Positions 34,140 through 43,801 of a DNA stretch of 64,000 bases are shown piece after piece. A model generated the notes under the pieces. It saw only the letters and a list, made by a program, of their open reading frames with translations, was not told where the DNA came from and did not search any database. The stretch comes from an uncultured Hungatella sp. GTDB lineage: Bacteria > Bacillota > Clostridia > Lachnospirales > Lachnospiraceae. The DNA lies in NCBI GenBank assembly GCA_947089145.1, contig CAMUJH010000016.1, forward strand, positions 1 to 64,000, read 5' to 3'. Made by a program: the position numbers and the translations under genes. Every line of letters starts with the position of its first letter. Position 1 is the stretch's first letter.

Positions 34140-35360
34140 TTATTGTTTTGCGGCCTCTGCCATCTTTAAGGCCCGGACTTTTAACGGAAGCCCAAACAGT
34201 GTAATAAAGCCGTCGGCGTCGTGATGGTCATACAAGTCTCCGGTGGTGAAGGAAGCCAGGGACTCGCTGTAAAGGGAGTAGGGGGAGGTGGTGCCGGCTT
34301 TGATGATATTTCCTTTGTAAAGCTTGAATTTTACCTCTCCTGTTACGTACTGCTGGGTGGATTCCACGAAAGCCTGGACAGCCTCACGCAGGGGGGTGAA
34401 CCATTTCCCTTCATATACAATCTGTGCCATCTTATTGCCCATGTCCTTTTTTGTCTCCATAGTGGCCCGGTCCAACACCAGCTCTTCCAGCTGCTGATGG
34501 GCTTCCATAAGGATGGTGCCTCCCGGAGTTTCGTACACGCCTCGGGATTTCATGCCCACCACCCGGTTTTCTACAATATCCACGATGCCGATGCCGTGCT
34601 TGCCGCCTAGCTCGTTAAGCTTGCGGATAACATCAGAAACTTTCATCTTTTCACCGTTTACGCTTACGGGGATTCCCTTTTCAAAGGCCATGGTTACATA
34701 TTCGGCTTCATCCGGGGCTTTCTGCGGGGTTACGCCCAGGACCAGGAGATGGTCATAATTGGGCTCGCTGGCTGGGTCTTCCAGCTCAAGGCCTTCATGG
34801 CTTATGTGCCATAAGTTTCGGTCGCGGCTGTAGCTGCTGTCTGCGGAGAAGGGCAGATGGATGCCGTGCTGCCTGCAGTATTCAATTTCGTCTTCACGGG
34901 ACTTCATGGTCCAGATGTCGGTCATGCGCCAAGGGGCAATGATCTTTAAATCCGGAGCCAGGGCCTTGATGCCAAGTTCGAAACGGATCTGGTCGTTGCC
35001 TTTTCCGGTGGCTCCGTGACAGATGGCGGAAGCGCCCTCTTTGCGGGCGATCTCCACCAGCCGCTTGGCAATGGCGGGACGGGCCATGGAGGTGCCTAAT
35101 AAGTATTTGTTTTCATACACAGCGCCGGCCTGGACGCAGGGCATAATATAGTTGTCACAGAAATCATCCACCAGATCTTCGATGTATAATTTGGAAGCGC
35201 CGGACAGCTTGGCCCGCTCTTCTAGGCCCTCCAGCTCGCTTCCCTGGCCGCAGTCGATGCAGCAGCAGATAACTTCATAGTCAAAATGTTCTTTCAGCCA
35301 TGGGATAATGGCCGTGGTGTCAAGGCCGCCGGAATAGGCCAGTACGACTTTTTCTTTCAT
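34140..35360 (-). CDS. argG: Argininosuccinate synthase
   Basis: A 406-residue cytoplasmic enzyme joining citrulline and aspartate with ATP, the seventh step of arginine synthesis. The N-terminal PP-loop reads [12 protein letters not shown], followed by [20 protein letters not shown] and [13 protein letters not shown] are further signatures. The frame extends upstream, but the AGGAGGAT ribosome binding site before the ATG at 35360 fixes the start. The gene is divergent from argC with ArgR-type sites between. argH is not seen in this window. Confidence 0.97.
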   Translation of the reverse strand: MKEKVVLAYSGGLDTTAIIPWLKEHFDYEVICCCIDCGQGSELEGLEERAKLSGASKLYIEDLVDDFCDNYIMPCVQAGAVYENKYLLGTSMARPAIAKRLVEIARKEGASAICHGATGKGNDQIRFELGIKALAPDLKIIAPWRMTDIWTMKSREDEIEYCRQHGIHLPFSADSSYSRDRNLWHISHEGLELEDPASEPNYDHLLVLGVTPQKAPDEAEYVTMAFEKGIPVSVNGEKMKVSDVIRKLNELGGKHGIGIVDIVENRVVGMKSRGVYETPGGTILMEAHQQLEELVLDRATMETKKDMGNKMAQIVYEGKWFTPLREAVQAFVESTQQYVTGEVKFKLYKGNIIKAGTTSPYSLYSESLASFTTGDLYDHHDADGFITLFGLPLKVRALKMAEAAKQ

Positions 35361-35421
35361 AATCGGTATCCTCCTGAGATTTAATAGGATGTTGAAAAAC
35401 ATTCATTTTTAGACTTTCATT

Positions 35422-35450
35422 ACTATAAACCAGATTTAAGGAAAATGCAA
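35422..35450 (-). promoter_or_regulatory. argG promoter
   Basis: Read on the minus strand, TTGCAT (35445-35450) and TATAGT (35422-35427) have a 17-base spacer, about 60 bases before the argG start. Confidence 0.6.
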
Positions 35451-35456
35451 GGTGTA

Positions 35457-35475
35457 AATGAATAAAAATTAAGAA
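35457..35475 (+). promoter_or_regulatory. ARG box (ArgR operator)
   Basis: ATGAATAAAAATT at 35458-35470 matches 13 of 13 positions of the core of the Bacillus ARG box consensus. It sits just upstream of the argG -35 element and faces argC. A second, weaker half-site (ATTCATTTTTA) at 35401-35411 lies close to the argG transcription start. An argR gene is present at 60054, so repression or activation by arginine is likely. Confidence 0.65.
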
Positions 35476-35633
35476 TTGTGTATATTATGCGCTGGGGATG
35501 GAGGAACTTATTTTTGAGAAATTTATTTTTATAGAGGGGAAGAGGGCCGTAAGCCCTGGAAAGGCCATGTCCTGTCAGGATTCAGATTTGCCCAGTGCTT
35601 CGCCCCTTGGAAATGAGTCTTTTCATGCACATA

Positions 35634-35662
35634 TTGCATAATATGCAAAAATAATGTATAAT
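35634..35662 (+). promoter_or_regulatory. argCJBD promoter
   Basis: TTGCAT at 35634-35639 and a perfect TATAAT at 35657-35662 have a 17-base spacer. A weaker ARG-box-like stretch (ATGTATAATTATA, 35654-35666) overlaps the -10 element. The rest of the 417-base gap between argG and argC holds only the argG promoter, the ARG box and unremarkable sequence. Confidence 0.65.
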
Positions 35663-35777
35663 TATAAAATATTATTGTTGAAAAAGCCACTTTTCAACGA
35701 GGGAAAAACCTACTATAATAAGAAGACACATTTTGAAAGAAGAATGTGGCAAAAATGAGGACTGAGGAGACAAGGAT

Positions 35778-36818
35778 ATGATTACGGTTGGGATTATCGG
35801 ATCTACCGGTTATGCCGGGGGGGAGCTGGCAAGGCTTTTGCTTCAGAGGGATGATGTGGAGATAAAGTGGTTTGGCTCTAAAAGCTATGTGGATCAGAAG
35901 TATGCTTCTGTTTATCAGAATATGTTTCAGATTGTTGATGATGTTTGCATGGAAGAGAATATGGAAAAACTGGCCGGGATTGCGGATGTGATTTTTACGG
36001 CTACGCCCCAGGGGTTATGTGCGTCCCTAGTTAATGAGGAGCTGCTTTCCAGGACAAAGGTGATTGACCTTAGCGCGGACTTTAGGATTAAGGATGTTGC
36101 AGTATATGAGAAATGGTATAAAATTACCCATCCGTCGCCGCAGTTTATCGGGGAGGCGGTGTACGGGCTGCCGGAACTGAACAGGGAGGACATTAAAAAG
36201 GCAAGGCTGGTGGCCAATCCGGGGTGCTACCCCACCTGTTCTACCCTGGCCATTTATCCGCTGGTTAAGGAGGGGCTTATTGACACGGATACGCTGATTA
36301 TTGATGCGAAATCCGGTGTGTCAGGGGCTGGCAGAGGCGCCAAGGTTGATAATCTTTATTGTGAGGTCAATGAAAGCTGCAAGGCTTACGGGGTGGCAGG
36401 ACACAGGCATACGCCGGAGATTGAGGAGCAGCTGTCTTATGGTGCGGGGAAGCCGGTGACTTTGAATTTTACTCCTCATCTGATTCCCATGAACAGGGGG
36501 ATTTTGATTACGGCTTATGCCTCTTTGATTAAGAAAACCTCTTATGAAGAAGTGAAGGCCGTGTATGATAAGTATTACGGAACGGAGCGGTTTGTGAGAG
36601 TTTTGGAAAAGGACGTGTGCCCCCAGACCAGATGGGTAGAGGGAAGCAATTATGTGGACGTGAATTTTAAGATTGACGAGAGAACGGGCCGGGTTATTAT
36701 TATGGGGGCCATGGATAATATGGTGAAAGGCGCCGCAGGGCAGGCGGTGCAGAATATGAACCTGATGTTTGGCCTGCCGGAGGATACAGGGCTTAGGCTG
36801 GTGCCAGTGTTCCCGTAA
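35778..36818 (+). CDS. argC: N-acetyl-gamma-glutamyl-phosphate reductase
   Basis: A 346-residue enzyme that reduces N-acetylglutamyl phosphate with NADPH, the third step of arginine synthesis. The N-terminal nucleotide-binding motif GIIGSTGYAGGELARLL and the active-site Cys in VANPGCYPTCS are intact, as is VAGHRHTPEIEEQL. It is first in the argCJBD operon, behind its own promoter, with GAGGAGACAAGG as ribosome binding site. Confidence 0.97.
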   Translation: MITVGIIGSTGYAGGELARLLLQRDDVEIKWFGSKSYVDQKYASVYQNMFQIVDDVCMEENMEKLAGIADVIFTATPQGLCASLVNEELLSRTKVIDLSADFRIKDVAVYEKWYKITHPSPQFIGEAVYGLPELNREDIKKARLVANPGCYPTCSTLAIYPLVKEGLIDTDTLIIDAKSGVSGAGRGAKVDNLYCEVNESCKAYGVAGHRHTPEIEEQLSYGAGKPVTLNFTPHLIPMNRGILITAYASLIKKTSYEEVKAVYDKYYGTERFVRVLEKDVCPQTRWVEGSNYVDVNFKIDERTGRVIIMGAMDNMVKGAAGQAVQNMNLMFGLPEDTGLRLVPVFP

Positions 36819-36885
36819 AGGATGGGGAAACGGGAATCTGCGGCTTGGAAAGAAAAATATAATGGGATTACAGGAGGAAACGGAT

Positions 36886-38115
36886 ATGAGTTATAAGGTA
36901 ATAGAAGGCGGAGTCACTGCGGCCAAGGGCTTTTTGTCCGCCTCTGCGGCGGCAGGCATTAAATATAAAGATCGGCCGGACATGGCTTTGATTTACAGTC
37001 AGGTTCCCTGTGCGGCGGCGGGGACTTTTACCACCAATATTGTCAAGGCGGCTCCGGTAAAGTGGGATCAGGATATTGTGTATAACAAGCCTTTTGCCCA
37101 GGCGGTGGTGATTAACGCGGGGATTGCCAATGCCTGCACAGGGGAGGAAGGGTATAAGTACTGCAAAGAGACGGCGGACGCTGCCGCAAAGATTTTAAAG
37201 ATTGAGGCCGATTCGGTGCTGGTGGCTTCTACAGGCGTTATCGGAATGCAGCTTCCTATGGACAGGATTGAGGCGGGAGTGAGAGCCATGGCGCCGAAGC
37301 TGGAGGGAAGCCTGGAAAGCGGGACGGCGTCGGCCAAGGCCATTATGACTACAGATACGAAGAAAAAGGAAGCGGCGGTTTCGGTGGAACTGGGAGGAAA
37401 GACCGTGACCATCGGCGGCATGTGCAAAGGGTCAGGGATGATTCATCCCAATATGTGTACCATGCTGGGATTTATTACCACGGATGCCGCCATTTCAAAG
37501 GAAATGCTGCAGGAGGCATTAAAGGAGGATGTGAAGGACACTTACAATATGGTGTCTGTGGACGGCGACACGTCTACCAATGACACGGTGCTGCTTTTGG
37601 CCAACGGCATGGCAGGAAATCCCAAGATTACGGAGAAGAATCAGGATTATCAGGCATTTAAGGAGGCGCTTCACATGGTCAACGAAACGCTGGCCAAGAA
37701 GATCGCAGGGGACGGGGAAGGCTGCACGGCTTTGTTCGAGGTAAAAATCGTAGGGGCAGAGTCTAAGGAGCAGGCGGCGGTTTTGGCCAAATCGGTGATT
37801 ACGTCCAATCTGACCAAGGCTGCTATTTTCGGACATGACGCCAACTGGGGACGGATTCTCTGTGCCATGGGGTATTCGGGAGCTTCGTTTGACCCGGAAA
37901 AGGTGGATCTGTTTTTTGAAAGCAAGGCAGGGAAGCTGCAGATCATTGAAAACGGGGTTGCGGCGGATTACAGCGAGGAGGAGGCCACAAAGATACTCTC
38001 CCAGCCGGAGGTGACCGCCACGGCGGATATTAAGATGGGAGACGCCCAGGCCACGGCATGGGGCTGTGATTTGACTTTTGATTATGTGAAGATCAATGCG
38101 GACTACCGGTCATAG
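36886..38115 (+). CDS. argJ: Bifunctional ornithine acetyltransferase / N-acetylglutamate synthase
   Basis: A 409-residue precursor that self-cleaves into two chains and recycles the acetyl group between acetylornithine and glutamate. The cleavage site is the Thr of PNMCTMLGF; most family members have Ala before this Thr, here it is Cys. The frame is open from 36769, inside argC, but AGGAGG selects ATG 36886. Because argJ is present, the cyclic acetyl pathway operates and argA is not required for every turn. Confidence 0.96.
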   Translation: MSYKVIEGGVTAAKGFLSASAAAGIKYKDRPDMALIYSQVPCAAAGTFTTNIVKAAPVKWDQDIVYNKPFAQAVVINAGIANACTGEEGYKYCKETADAAAKILKIEADSVLVASTGVIGMQLPMDRIEAGVRAMAPKLEGSLESGTASAKAIMTTDTKKKEAAVSVELGGKTVTIGGMCKGSGMIHPNMCTMLGFITTDAAISKEMLQEALKEDVKDTYNMVSVDGDTSTNDTVLLLANGMAGNPKITEKNQDYQAFKEALHMVNETLAKKIAGDGEGCTALFEVKIVGAESKEQAAVLAKSVITSNLTKAAIFGHDANWGRILCAMGYSGASFDPEKVDLFFESKAGKLQIIENGVAADYSEEEATKILSQPEVTATADIKMGDAQATAWGCDLTFDYVKINADYRS

Positions 38116-38195
38116 AGCACCGTGGGAAATCAGCCCACAAGATGGGCGTAAGAGAGGTTTTGAAGGTGTTTTCACAAAGAAGGGAGGAAAAAGAA

Positions 38196-39092
38196 ATGGA
38201 TTTGGATGCAGCGGTTATGCAGAAGGCGGAAGTGCTGATTGAGGCCCTTCCCTATATTCAGCGGTTTAACAGAAAGATTATTGTAGTGAAATACGGCGGC
38301 AGCGCCATGGTGGATGAAGAGCTTAAGCGCCATGTGATCCAGGATGTTGTGCTTTTGAAACTGGTGGGCTTTAAACCGATTATTGTCCACGGCGGGGGAA
38401 AGGAGATCAGCCAGTGGGTAAATAAAGTAGGCATGGAGCCAAGATTTGTCAACGGGCTGCGGGTTACGGATGAGCCTACCATGGAGATTGCGGAGATGGT
38501 GCTGAACAGGGTCAATAAAAGCCTGGTTCAGCTGGTCAATGAACTGGGGGTTAAGGCGGTTGGCATCAGCGGCAAGGACGGCATGATGCTGAAATGCGAC
38601 AAGAAGTACGCAGGCGGCGAGGACATTGGATTTGTGGGCGATATTAAAGAGGTGAATCCAAAGGTTATCTATGATCTGCTGGAAAAAGACTTTCTTCCCA
38701 TTATCTGTCCTATTGGATTTGACGATAATTATTTAAGTTATAATATTAATGCTGATGATGCGGCCTGCGCCATTGCCAGGGCGGTAAAGGCGGAGAAACT
38801 GGCTTTCCTGACAGATGTGGAGGGGCTGTACCGGGATTTTGAAAATAAGGAGTCCCTGATTTCCGAGATGGAGGTAGGGGAAGCACAGGAATTTATCAAC
38901 AGCGGCGGGCTGGGCGGCGGCATGCTGCCAAAACTCCAAAACTGCGTGGACGCCATTAAGGACGGAGTGTCCAGAGTGCATATTCTGGACGGGCGTATTC
39001 CCCACTGCCTGCTTCTGGAGATTTTTACAAACAGAGGCATCGGCACGGCGATTTTGAATTCAAAGGAGGAACATTATTATCATGGCTCATAA
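38196..39092 (+). CDS. argB: Acetylglutamate kinase
   Basis: A 298-residue amino acid kinase phosphorylating N-acetylglutamate, the second step of arginine synthesis and the usual point of arginine feedback. [20 protein letters not shown] and the C-terminal GGMLPKLQ are signature motifs. An N-terminal helix of about 20 residues before the kinase fold is the type found in arginine-inhibited enzymes. GGGAGG selects ATG 38196; the frame is open from 38142. It overlaps argD by 11 bases. Confidence 0.97.
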   Translation: MDLDAAVMQKAEVLIEALPYIQRFNRKIIVVKYGGSAMVDEELKRHVIQDVVLLKLVGFKPIIVHGGGKEISQWVNKVGMEPRFVNGLRVTDEPTMEIAEMVLNRVNKSLVQLVNELGVKAVGISGKDGMMLKCDKKYAGGEDIGFVGDIKEVNPKVIYDLLEKDFLPIICPIGFDDNYLSYNINADDAACAIARAVKAEKLAFLTDVEGLYRDFENKESLISEMEVGEAQEFINSGGLGGGMLPKLQNCVDAIKDGVSRVHILDGRIPHCLLLEIFTNRGIGTAILNSKEEHYYHGS

Positions 39093-40287
39093 CAGTGGGA
39101 CACTGGAAAAGAAACATGCCATTGACAAGGCGGAACAGGTGCTGTATAAGACTTACAACCGCTTTCCGGTGATTTTTGATCATGGGGACGGGGTTCGCCT
39201 GTATGATACGGAGGGAAACGAATATCTGGATTTTGGGGCCGGAATCGCAGTTATGGGGCTGGGATACAAAGATCCGGAATTCACGGCTGCTTTAAAGGCT
39301 CAGGCTGACAAGCTGCTGCATACTTCCAACCTGTTTTATAATCAGCCTGCCATTGATGCCGGCAGCAGGCTGCTGGAGGCATCCGGGATGGAGAAAGTAT
39401 TTTTCACCAACAGCGGCACAGAGGCTGTGGAAGGGGCCCTTAAGATTGCCAAACGGTATGCTTACAACCGGGATGGGCATGGAGGCCATGAGATTATAGC
39501 CATGAAGCACTCTTTCCACGGCAGGAGCCTGGGAGCCCTTTCTGTTACAGGGAATGATCACTACCAGGAACCTTTTGCACCGCTGATTCCGGGAATCAAG
39601 TTTGCGGAATTTAATAATTTGGACAGTGTAAAAGAACTGATTCATGAGAATACGTGCGCAGTCCTTATGGAGACTATTCAGGGGGAGGGCGGCATTTACC
39701 CGGCTACAGAGGAATTTTTAAGGGGGGTCAGAGCTCTCTGCGATGAACATGATATGCTTATGATGCTGGATGAGATTCAATGCGGCATGGGGCGGAGCGG
39801 GTTTATGTTCGCATGGCAGGAGTACGGTGTGAAGCCGGATGTGATGACTGTGGCCAAGGCTCTGGGAAACGGCGTCCCCATAGGAGCGTTTCTGGCTCAG
39901 GGAAAGGCGGCATGGGCCATGAAGCCCGGGGATCACGGAACAACATACGGCGGCAATCCTTTTGTCTGTGCAGCGGCGGATACTGTGCTCAGGCTGTTTG
40001 AGGAACGGCATCTGACGGGGCATGTAAAGAAGATGGGAGACTGTTTGTGGCAGCGGCTGGAGGCATTTGCAGACAGCCATGACTGCGTGACGGCCCATCG
40101 GGGGAAAGGGCTGATTCAGGGGCTGGAGTTTAACAGGCCCGTGGGAGAGATTGTGAACAAAGCCCTGCTGGATCACCGTTTGGTGCTTATCAGCGCGGGG
40201 ACGAATGTGATCCGGTTTGTTCCGCCGCTAGTGATTACGGAAAATGACATTGATGAGATGATTGAAAAACTGGGTGCGGCGTTATGA
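39082..40287 (+). CDS. argD: Acetylornithine aminotransferase
   Basis: A 401-residue PLP enzyme of class III, converting N-acetylglutamate semialdehyde to N-acetylornithine. [33 protein letters not shown] and [14 protein letters not shown] (PLP Lys) are conserved. AAAGGAGGAA precedes the ATG, which lies inside the end of argB. Its last codons overlap the next gene (ATGA), so translation continues into a membrane protein of unknown function. Confidence 0.96.
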   Translation: MAHNSGTLEKKHAIDKAEQVLYKTYNRFPVIFDHGDGVRLYDTEGNEYLDFGAGIAVMGLGYKDPEFTAALKAQADKLLHTSNLFYNQPAIDAGSRLLEASGMEKVFFTNSGTEAVEGALKIAKRYAYNRDGHGGHEIIAMKHSFHGRSLGALSVTGNDHYQEPFAPLIPGIKFAEFNNLDSVKELIHENTCAVLMETIQGEGGIYPATEEFLRGVRALCDEHDMLMMLDEIQCGMGRSGFMFAWQEYGVKPDVMTVAKALGNGVPIGAFLAQGKAAWAMKPGDHGTTYGGNPFVCAAADTVLRLFEERHLTGHVKKMGDCLWQRLEAFADSHDCVTAHRGKGLIQGLEFNRPVGEIVNKALLDHRLVLISAGTNVIRFVPPLVITENDIDEMIEKLGAAL

Positions 40288-41582
40288 GCCCGGCTGTAAA
40301 TTATGCAAAGGAGAAACGCAGGGCGACGACGGGGATTGTGGCTTCGGTCATAGTCCTTGCCCTGTCCGTAAGCATAGGGCTGGCAGGCTGGTTTTTCTTT
40401 CTGGATGCAGCGGCGCAGGCTATAAAGGCCCAGAAGAACGAGCAGTGGTTTGATCCGTGGGAGAAAGGCACACAAAAGCAGAATTCCTACAAATGCTGGA
40501 ACATGACAGGGCTTTCAGAGGAATTTGCGGTAGATTTTAAGGAGACTTATCATTACTATTTTGCGTTCGACTCCTCATGGAATCCGGTGATCGTGAAAAT
40601 GAAAGGGGATCTGGAGGAATCGTATCAGCCTTATGTGGATGCGGTATACGTGGAAGGGATGGAGTTTCCGGCGCCTCGTATGCTTCGGGGGGTGGCAGCT
40701 CCTGTGGAAGATGAGATCCGGGAGTTTGCTGTTGAAGGGCTTAACGCATTATTTGACGGCCAGGTTATTTCCGAAGACACGTTTGAGGAATTAATGGGGG
40801 TCAGCTTTCTGGATACTACCCGGAAACCTATGGGAAACGGTGACTTTAGCGTGGGCGCAGGATTTGGGATGTTCGGCGCTGTCTTTGGAATAGTGGGAAT
40901 TATCTGTCTGACCATAAATATTAAGCGGCGCAAAAATATAGGGCTGGCGCAGCAGCGGGAAACGGAGAGCATGCGTCAGGCGGCTGCATGGCAGAACACT
41001 GCTTATGAGGACGGAAGATACTGGGACAGCGGTGAGCCTGAGGGGGAGGCCAGAGGCCAGAGGCTTAATGAATACGGTTATACCGGGTCTGCATCGGAAG
41101 GCTATGTAAACAGCAGCGGCGTAAAACTGGTTCCGGTCAGAAAAAGCAATATGTTTTTAGGAATTTTGGGAGCGGTGGGAGGCTCCCTGCTTGGCGTGGG
41201 GCTTTGGCTTCTGATCAGTTTTACGGGATTTATTGCGGGCTTTGCCGGGTTCGTTATGCTGAAATGCGCATTAAAGGGATATGAAAAGTTTTCAGGAAGG
41301 CTGGACAAAAAAGGGGCAGTGATTTCCCTTGTCATAGCAGCCTTTATGGTGTTTTTTGCAAACCAGCTGGAATATGTGATTGCACTCTGCCGGGCATTTA
41401 TGGAGTGGGATGCCAGTTTGGATACCATTCGGTATGTGATTGTAAACTTTGAAAAGCTGATGACAGAGACGAAATCCTGGGGCGGGTTTTATATGAATCT
41501 TGTTATTGGATATGGTCTGTCCATCTGGTCAAGCTATAAGGTGATTTTGGATATTTTGAGCTTTAAGGAGGGAAAACTATGA
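40284..41582 (+). CDS. Membrane protein of unknown function coupled to argD
   Basis: A 432-residue protein. One membrane segment lies near residues 18-40. An extracytoplasmic domain of about 150 residues (QNSYKCWNMTGLSEEFAVDF onward) follows, then a second membrane segment near 192-214, a charged linker of about 75 residues and four further hydrophobic segments from about 290 to the end. I recognise no family, although the N-terminal arrangement resembles other uncharacterised clostridial membrane proteins. The gene overlaps argD by 4 bases and the FchA-like gene by 4 bases, so it is translated between the arginine and folate genes. Its role in either is unknown. Confidence 0.8.
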   Translation: MSPAVNYAKEKRRATTGIVASVIVLALSVSIGLAGWFFFLDAAAQAIKAQKNEQWFDPWEKGTQKQNSYKCWNMTGLSEEFAVDFKETYHYYFAFDSSWNPVIVKMKGDLEESYQPYVDAVYVEGMEFPAPRMLRGVAAPVEDEIREFAVEGLNALFDGQVISEDTFEELMGVSFLDTTRKPMGNGDFSVGAGFGMFGAVFGIVGIICLTINIKRRKNIGLAQQRETESMRQAAAWQNTAYEDGRYWDSGEPEGEARGQRLNEYGYTGSASEGYVNSSGVKLVPVRKSNMFLGILGAVGGSLLGVGLWLLISFTGFIAGFAGFVMLKCALKGYEKFSGRLDKKGAVISLVIAAFMVFFANQLEYVIALCRAFMEWDASLDTIRYVIVNFEKLMTETKSWGGFYMNLVIGYGLSIWSSYKVILDILSFKEGKL

Positions 41583-42211
41583 CAGAACAGCAAACCATAG
41601 AAGAATTTTTGTCTGCGTTATCGTCCAAACAGCCTGTACCAGGCGGCGGCGGCGCATCGGCGCTGGCAGGAGCCCTTGGGACGGCCCTTGGGCTGATGGT
41701 GGGAAATCTGACCGTAGGCAAGAAAAAGTATGCCCAGGCAGAAGAGGAAGTGCTTTCCATGATGGGGCGTCTGGCAGAAATGCAGAAGGACATGGTCCGG
41801 CTGGCAGATGAGGACGGGAAAGTGTTTGCCCCGCTGGCGGCTGCCTACGGGCTTCCCTCAGGGACAGAGGAAGAGAAGTCTTATAAAGTACAGGTTATGG
41901 AGGAAAATCTTCTGGCCGCCAGCCTGGTTCCTGTAAGGGTCATGGAATCGGCAGTGGAGATTTTGGATATACTAGACGTAATGGAGCAAAAAGGCAGCGT
42001 TATGGCAGTCAGCGACGTGGGGGTGGCAGTGCAGTTTGCAAGAACCGCAGTGACAGGAGCCGTAATGAACGTGTATATTAATACAAAGTCCATGAAGGAC
42101 AGGCAAAAGGCCCAGGAGATTAATGACAGAGCGGCAAAGACCTTAGAACAAGGTGTGAAGCAGGCAGATACAATTTATGACCGGGTGCTGAAAAGGCTGA
42201 AAGGAAACTAA
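41579..42211 (+). CDS. fchA: FchA-type methenyltetrahydrofolate cyclohydrolase / cyclodeaminase family protein
   Basis: A 210-residue helical protein of the formiminotetrahydrofolate cyclodeaminase family. The Gly-rich motif PVPGGGGASALAGALGTALG near residues 19-38 and VGKKKY are characteristic. In Clostridia and methylotrophs such proteins act as 5,10-methenyl-THF cyclohydrolase. It overlaps the preceding gene by 4 bases and lies 4 bases before folD, whose product appears to lack cyclohydrolase residues, so a cyclohydrolase role is favoured over cyclodeaminase. No histidine degradation genes are nearby. Confidence 0.85.
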   Translation: MTEQQTIEEFLSALSSKQPVPGGGGASALAGALGTALGLMVGNLTVGKKKYAQAEEEVLSMMGRLAEMQKDMVRLADEDGKVFAPLAAAYGLPSGTEEEKSYKVQVMEENLLAASLVPVRVMESAVEILDILDVMEQKGSVMAVSDVGVAVQFARTAVTGAVMNVYINTKSMKDRQKAQEINDRAAKTLEQGVKQADTIYDRVLKRLKGN

Positions 42212-42215
42212 AAAT

Positions 42216-43064
42216 ATGATTACGCTAAAAGGGGCAGAGGTTTCTGAAAAGATAAAAGAACAGGTTCAGGATATGCTGAAAGAGCTGGACGGAAGGGTTC
42301 CGCGGCTGGCGGTTGTCAGGGTCGGGGAAAGGCCGGATGATCTGTCTTATGAGAGAGGCGCCATGAAAAAATTGGCAGCGTTTGGCCTTGAGAGCCGGTC
42401 CTGCGTTTTTCCGGCGGATATCAGCAATGAAGAATTTCAGAGAGAATTCCGGAAAATCAATGAAGACCCGCAGATAACAGGAATTTTGGTCTTAAGGCCT
42501 CTCCCAAAACAGATTTGCGGGGCCGACATTGAGAATATGATTGCTCCGGACAAAGATCTGGACGGCATCTCTCCGGTGAATATTGCCAAAGTTTTTGCAG
42601 GAGATGCTTCCGGATTCGCTCCCTGCACTGCAGAGGCGGTGGTGGAAACGCTGAAGGCAAATGATATTGGGATTTCAGGAAAGCGGGCAGTAATCGTAGG
42701 ACGCAGCATGGTAGTCGGGAAGCCTTTGGCTATGCTTCTCATGAAAGAAAATGCCACGGTTACGGTGTGCCATACAAAGACAGAGGATCTTCCCGGTACC
42801 TGCAGAGACGGGGAGATTCTGGTAGCAGCCGCCGGGCGGGCAAAGATGCTTAACAGGGATCATGCCGGAGCCGGGGCTGTGGTTATAGATGTAGGAATCA
42901 ATGTGGATGAGAATGGGAAATTGTGCGGCGACGTGGATTTTGAGTCCATAAAGGAAAAGGCCGCCATGGCCACGCCGGTGCCGGGAGGCGTCGGAGCGGT
43001 TACAACAGCGGTGCTGGCAAAGCACTTGGCGCAGGCTGCGCTCAGGCAGAAAAATTCTCACTGA
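42216..43064 (+). CDS. folD: Methylenetetrahydrofolate dehydrogenase (FolD), probably without cyclohydrolase activity
   Basis: A 282-residue FolD-family enzyme interconverting methylene- and methenyl-THF for purine and one-carbon metabolism. The nucleotide-binding part (VIVGRSMVVGKPLAMLL) and PGGVGAVTTAVL are intact, and Asp116 matches human Asp125. However, the catalytic Lys of the Y-x-x-x-K motif is Ala49 (Tyr45-Glu-Arg-Gly-Ala), and the Gln of the usual VQLPLP is Leu93 (VLRPLP). The alignment over this stretch needs no gaps. In studied enzymes loss of this Lys abolishes cyclohydrolase activity, so a monofunctional dehydrogenase is inferred, with the adjacent fchA product supplying the second step. 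Confidence 0.9.
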   Translation: MITLKGAEVSEKIKEQVQDMLKELDGRVPRLAVVRVGERPDDLSYERGAMKKLAAFGLESRSCVFPADISNEEFQREFRKINEDPQITGILVLRPLPKQICGADIENMIAPDKDLDGISPVNIAKVFAGDASGFAPCTAEAVVETLKANDIGISGKRAVIVGRSMVVGKPLAMLLMKENATVTVCHTKTEDLPGTCRDGEILVAAAGRAKMLNRDHAGAGAVVIDVGINVDENGKLCGDVDFESIKEKAAMATPVPGGVGAVTTAVLAKHLAQAALRQKNSH

Positions 43065-43080
43065 TACAGGTGACCAATAA

Positions 43081-43121
43081 AAAGCAGTGGCTGATTGGAC
43101 TGGGAAAGCCGCTGCTTTTTT
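43081..43121 (+). terminator. Intrinsic terminator after folD
   Basis: AAGCAGTGGC at 43082-43091 pairs with GCCGCTGCTT at 43108-43117 with one wobble pair, followed by T residues to 43121. It ends the argC-to-folD transcription unit. Confidence 0.85.
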
Positions 43122-43165
43122 GCGTGCAAAATGAATAAAAATATGAACTATCAGACAGAATACTC

Positions 43166-43237
43166 CATATGGCGGCCGCACTTGGCATACCTGAGTATAT
43201 GCCGCCTATTGGGCGGCGGGACATTTAAAGTAAGAAG
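43166..43237 (+). repeat. Intergenic repeat element, copy C (3' part only)
   Basis: Only the second half is present: GGCGGCCGCACTTGGCATAC, then TATATGCCGCC with TATTG as loop and GGCGGCGGGACATTTAAAGTAAGAAG. The GCCGCC/GGCGGC stem is intact although the loop differs from the other copies. The end runs into GGGAG, the ribosome binding site of the next gene. Confidence 0.75.
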
Positions 43238-43249
43238 GGAGCTTGCAGC

Positions 43250-43678
43250 ATGTGGGGTATTGTAATTGCATTGATTTCAGGTGCACTAATGAGTGTCCAA
43301 GGGGTATTTAACACAGAGGTGACGAAACAGACCAGCATATGGGTTTCGTCCGGCTGGGTACAGCTGACCGCTTTTCTGACCTGCCTTCTCATGTGGCTTT
43401 GTACGGGAAGAGATCAGATAAGCGGACTGGGGCAGGTACAGCCCTGGTATATGCTGACAGGAGGAGTCATAGGGGCGCTTATTACGTACACGGTGATTAA
43501 AAGCGTAGGAAGCCTGGGGCCTGCCAGATCCGCGCTGCTGATTGTAGTGGCGCAGATTATTGTGGCCTACGGCATTGAGGTTTTTGGGCTTTTCGGAGTG
43601 GAAAAGGCGGGGCTGGAATGGAAGAAGTTGATCGGTGCGGCAGTGGCTATTGCGGGAATTGTCATTTTTCGCTATTAA
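43250..43678 (+). CDS. DMT-superfamily transporter, YdcZ/DUF606 type
   Basis: A 142-residue membrane protein with four or five membrane segments, the half-size form of drug/metabolite transporters (DUF606). The start MWGIVIALISGALMSVQGVF and the end IGAAVAIAGIVIFRY are typical. Half-size members work as dimers. The ribosome binding site AAGGGAG abuts repeat copy C. Substrate unknown. Confidence 0.85.
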   Translation: MWGIVIALISGALMSVQGVFNTEVTKQTSIWVSSGWVQLTAFLTCLLMWLCTGRDQISGLGQVQPWYMLTGGVIGALITYTVIKSVGSLGPARSALLIVVAQIIVAYGIEVFGLFGVEKAGLEWKKLIGAAVAIAGIVIFRY

Positions 43679-43691
43679 CCGAAAAATGTGC

Positions 43692-43719
43692 TTGTATTTA
43701 ATCAGGGATTTGGTAGAAT
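43692..43719 (+). promoter_or_regulatory. Candidate promoter of the SLBB/ComEA gene
   Basis: TTGTAT at 43692-43697 and TAGAAT at 43714-43719 have a 16-base spacer, 83 bases before the start codon. Confidence 0.35.
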
Positions 43720-43801
43720 AGATATAGGCTGAAGATGGTATTCTCCAAAAAGCAAATACGGGAAAGATCCTGGGAATGTTTTGGTAAAAAGGAGGAATAC
43801 C

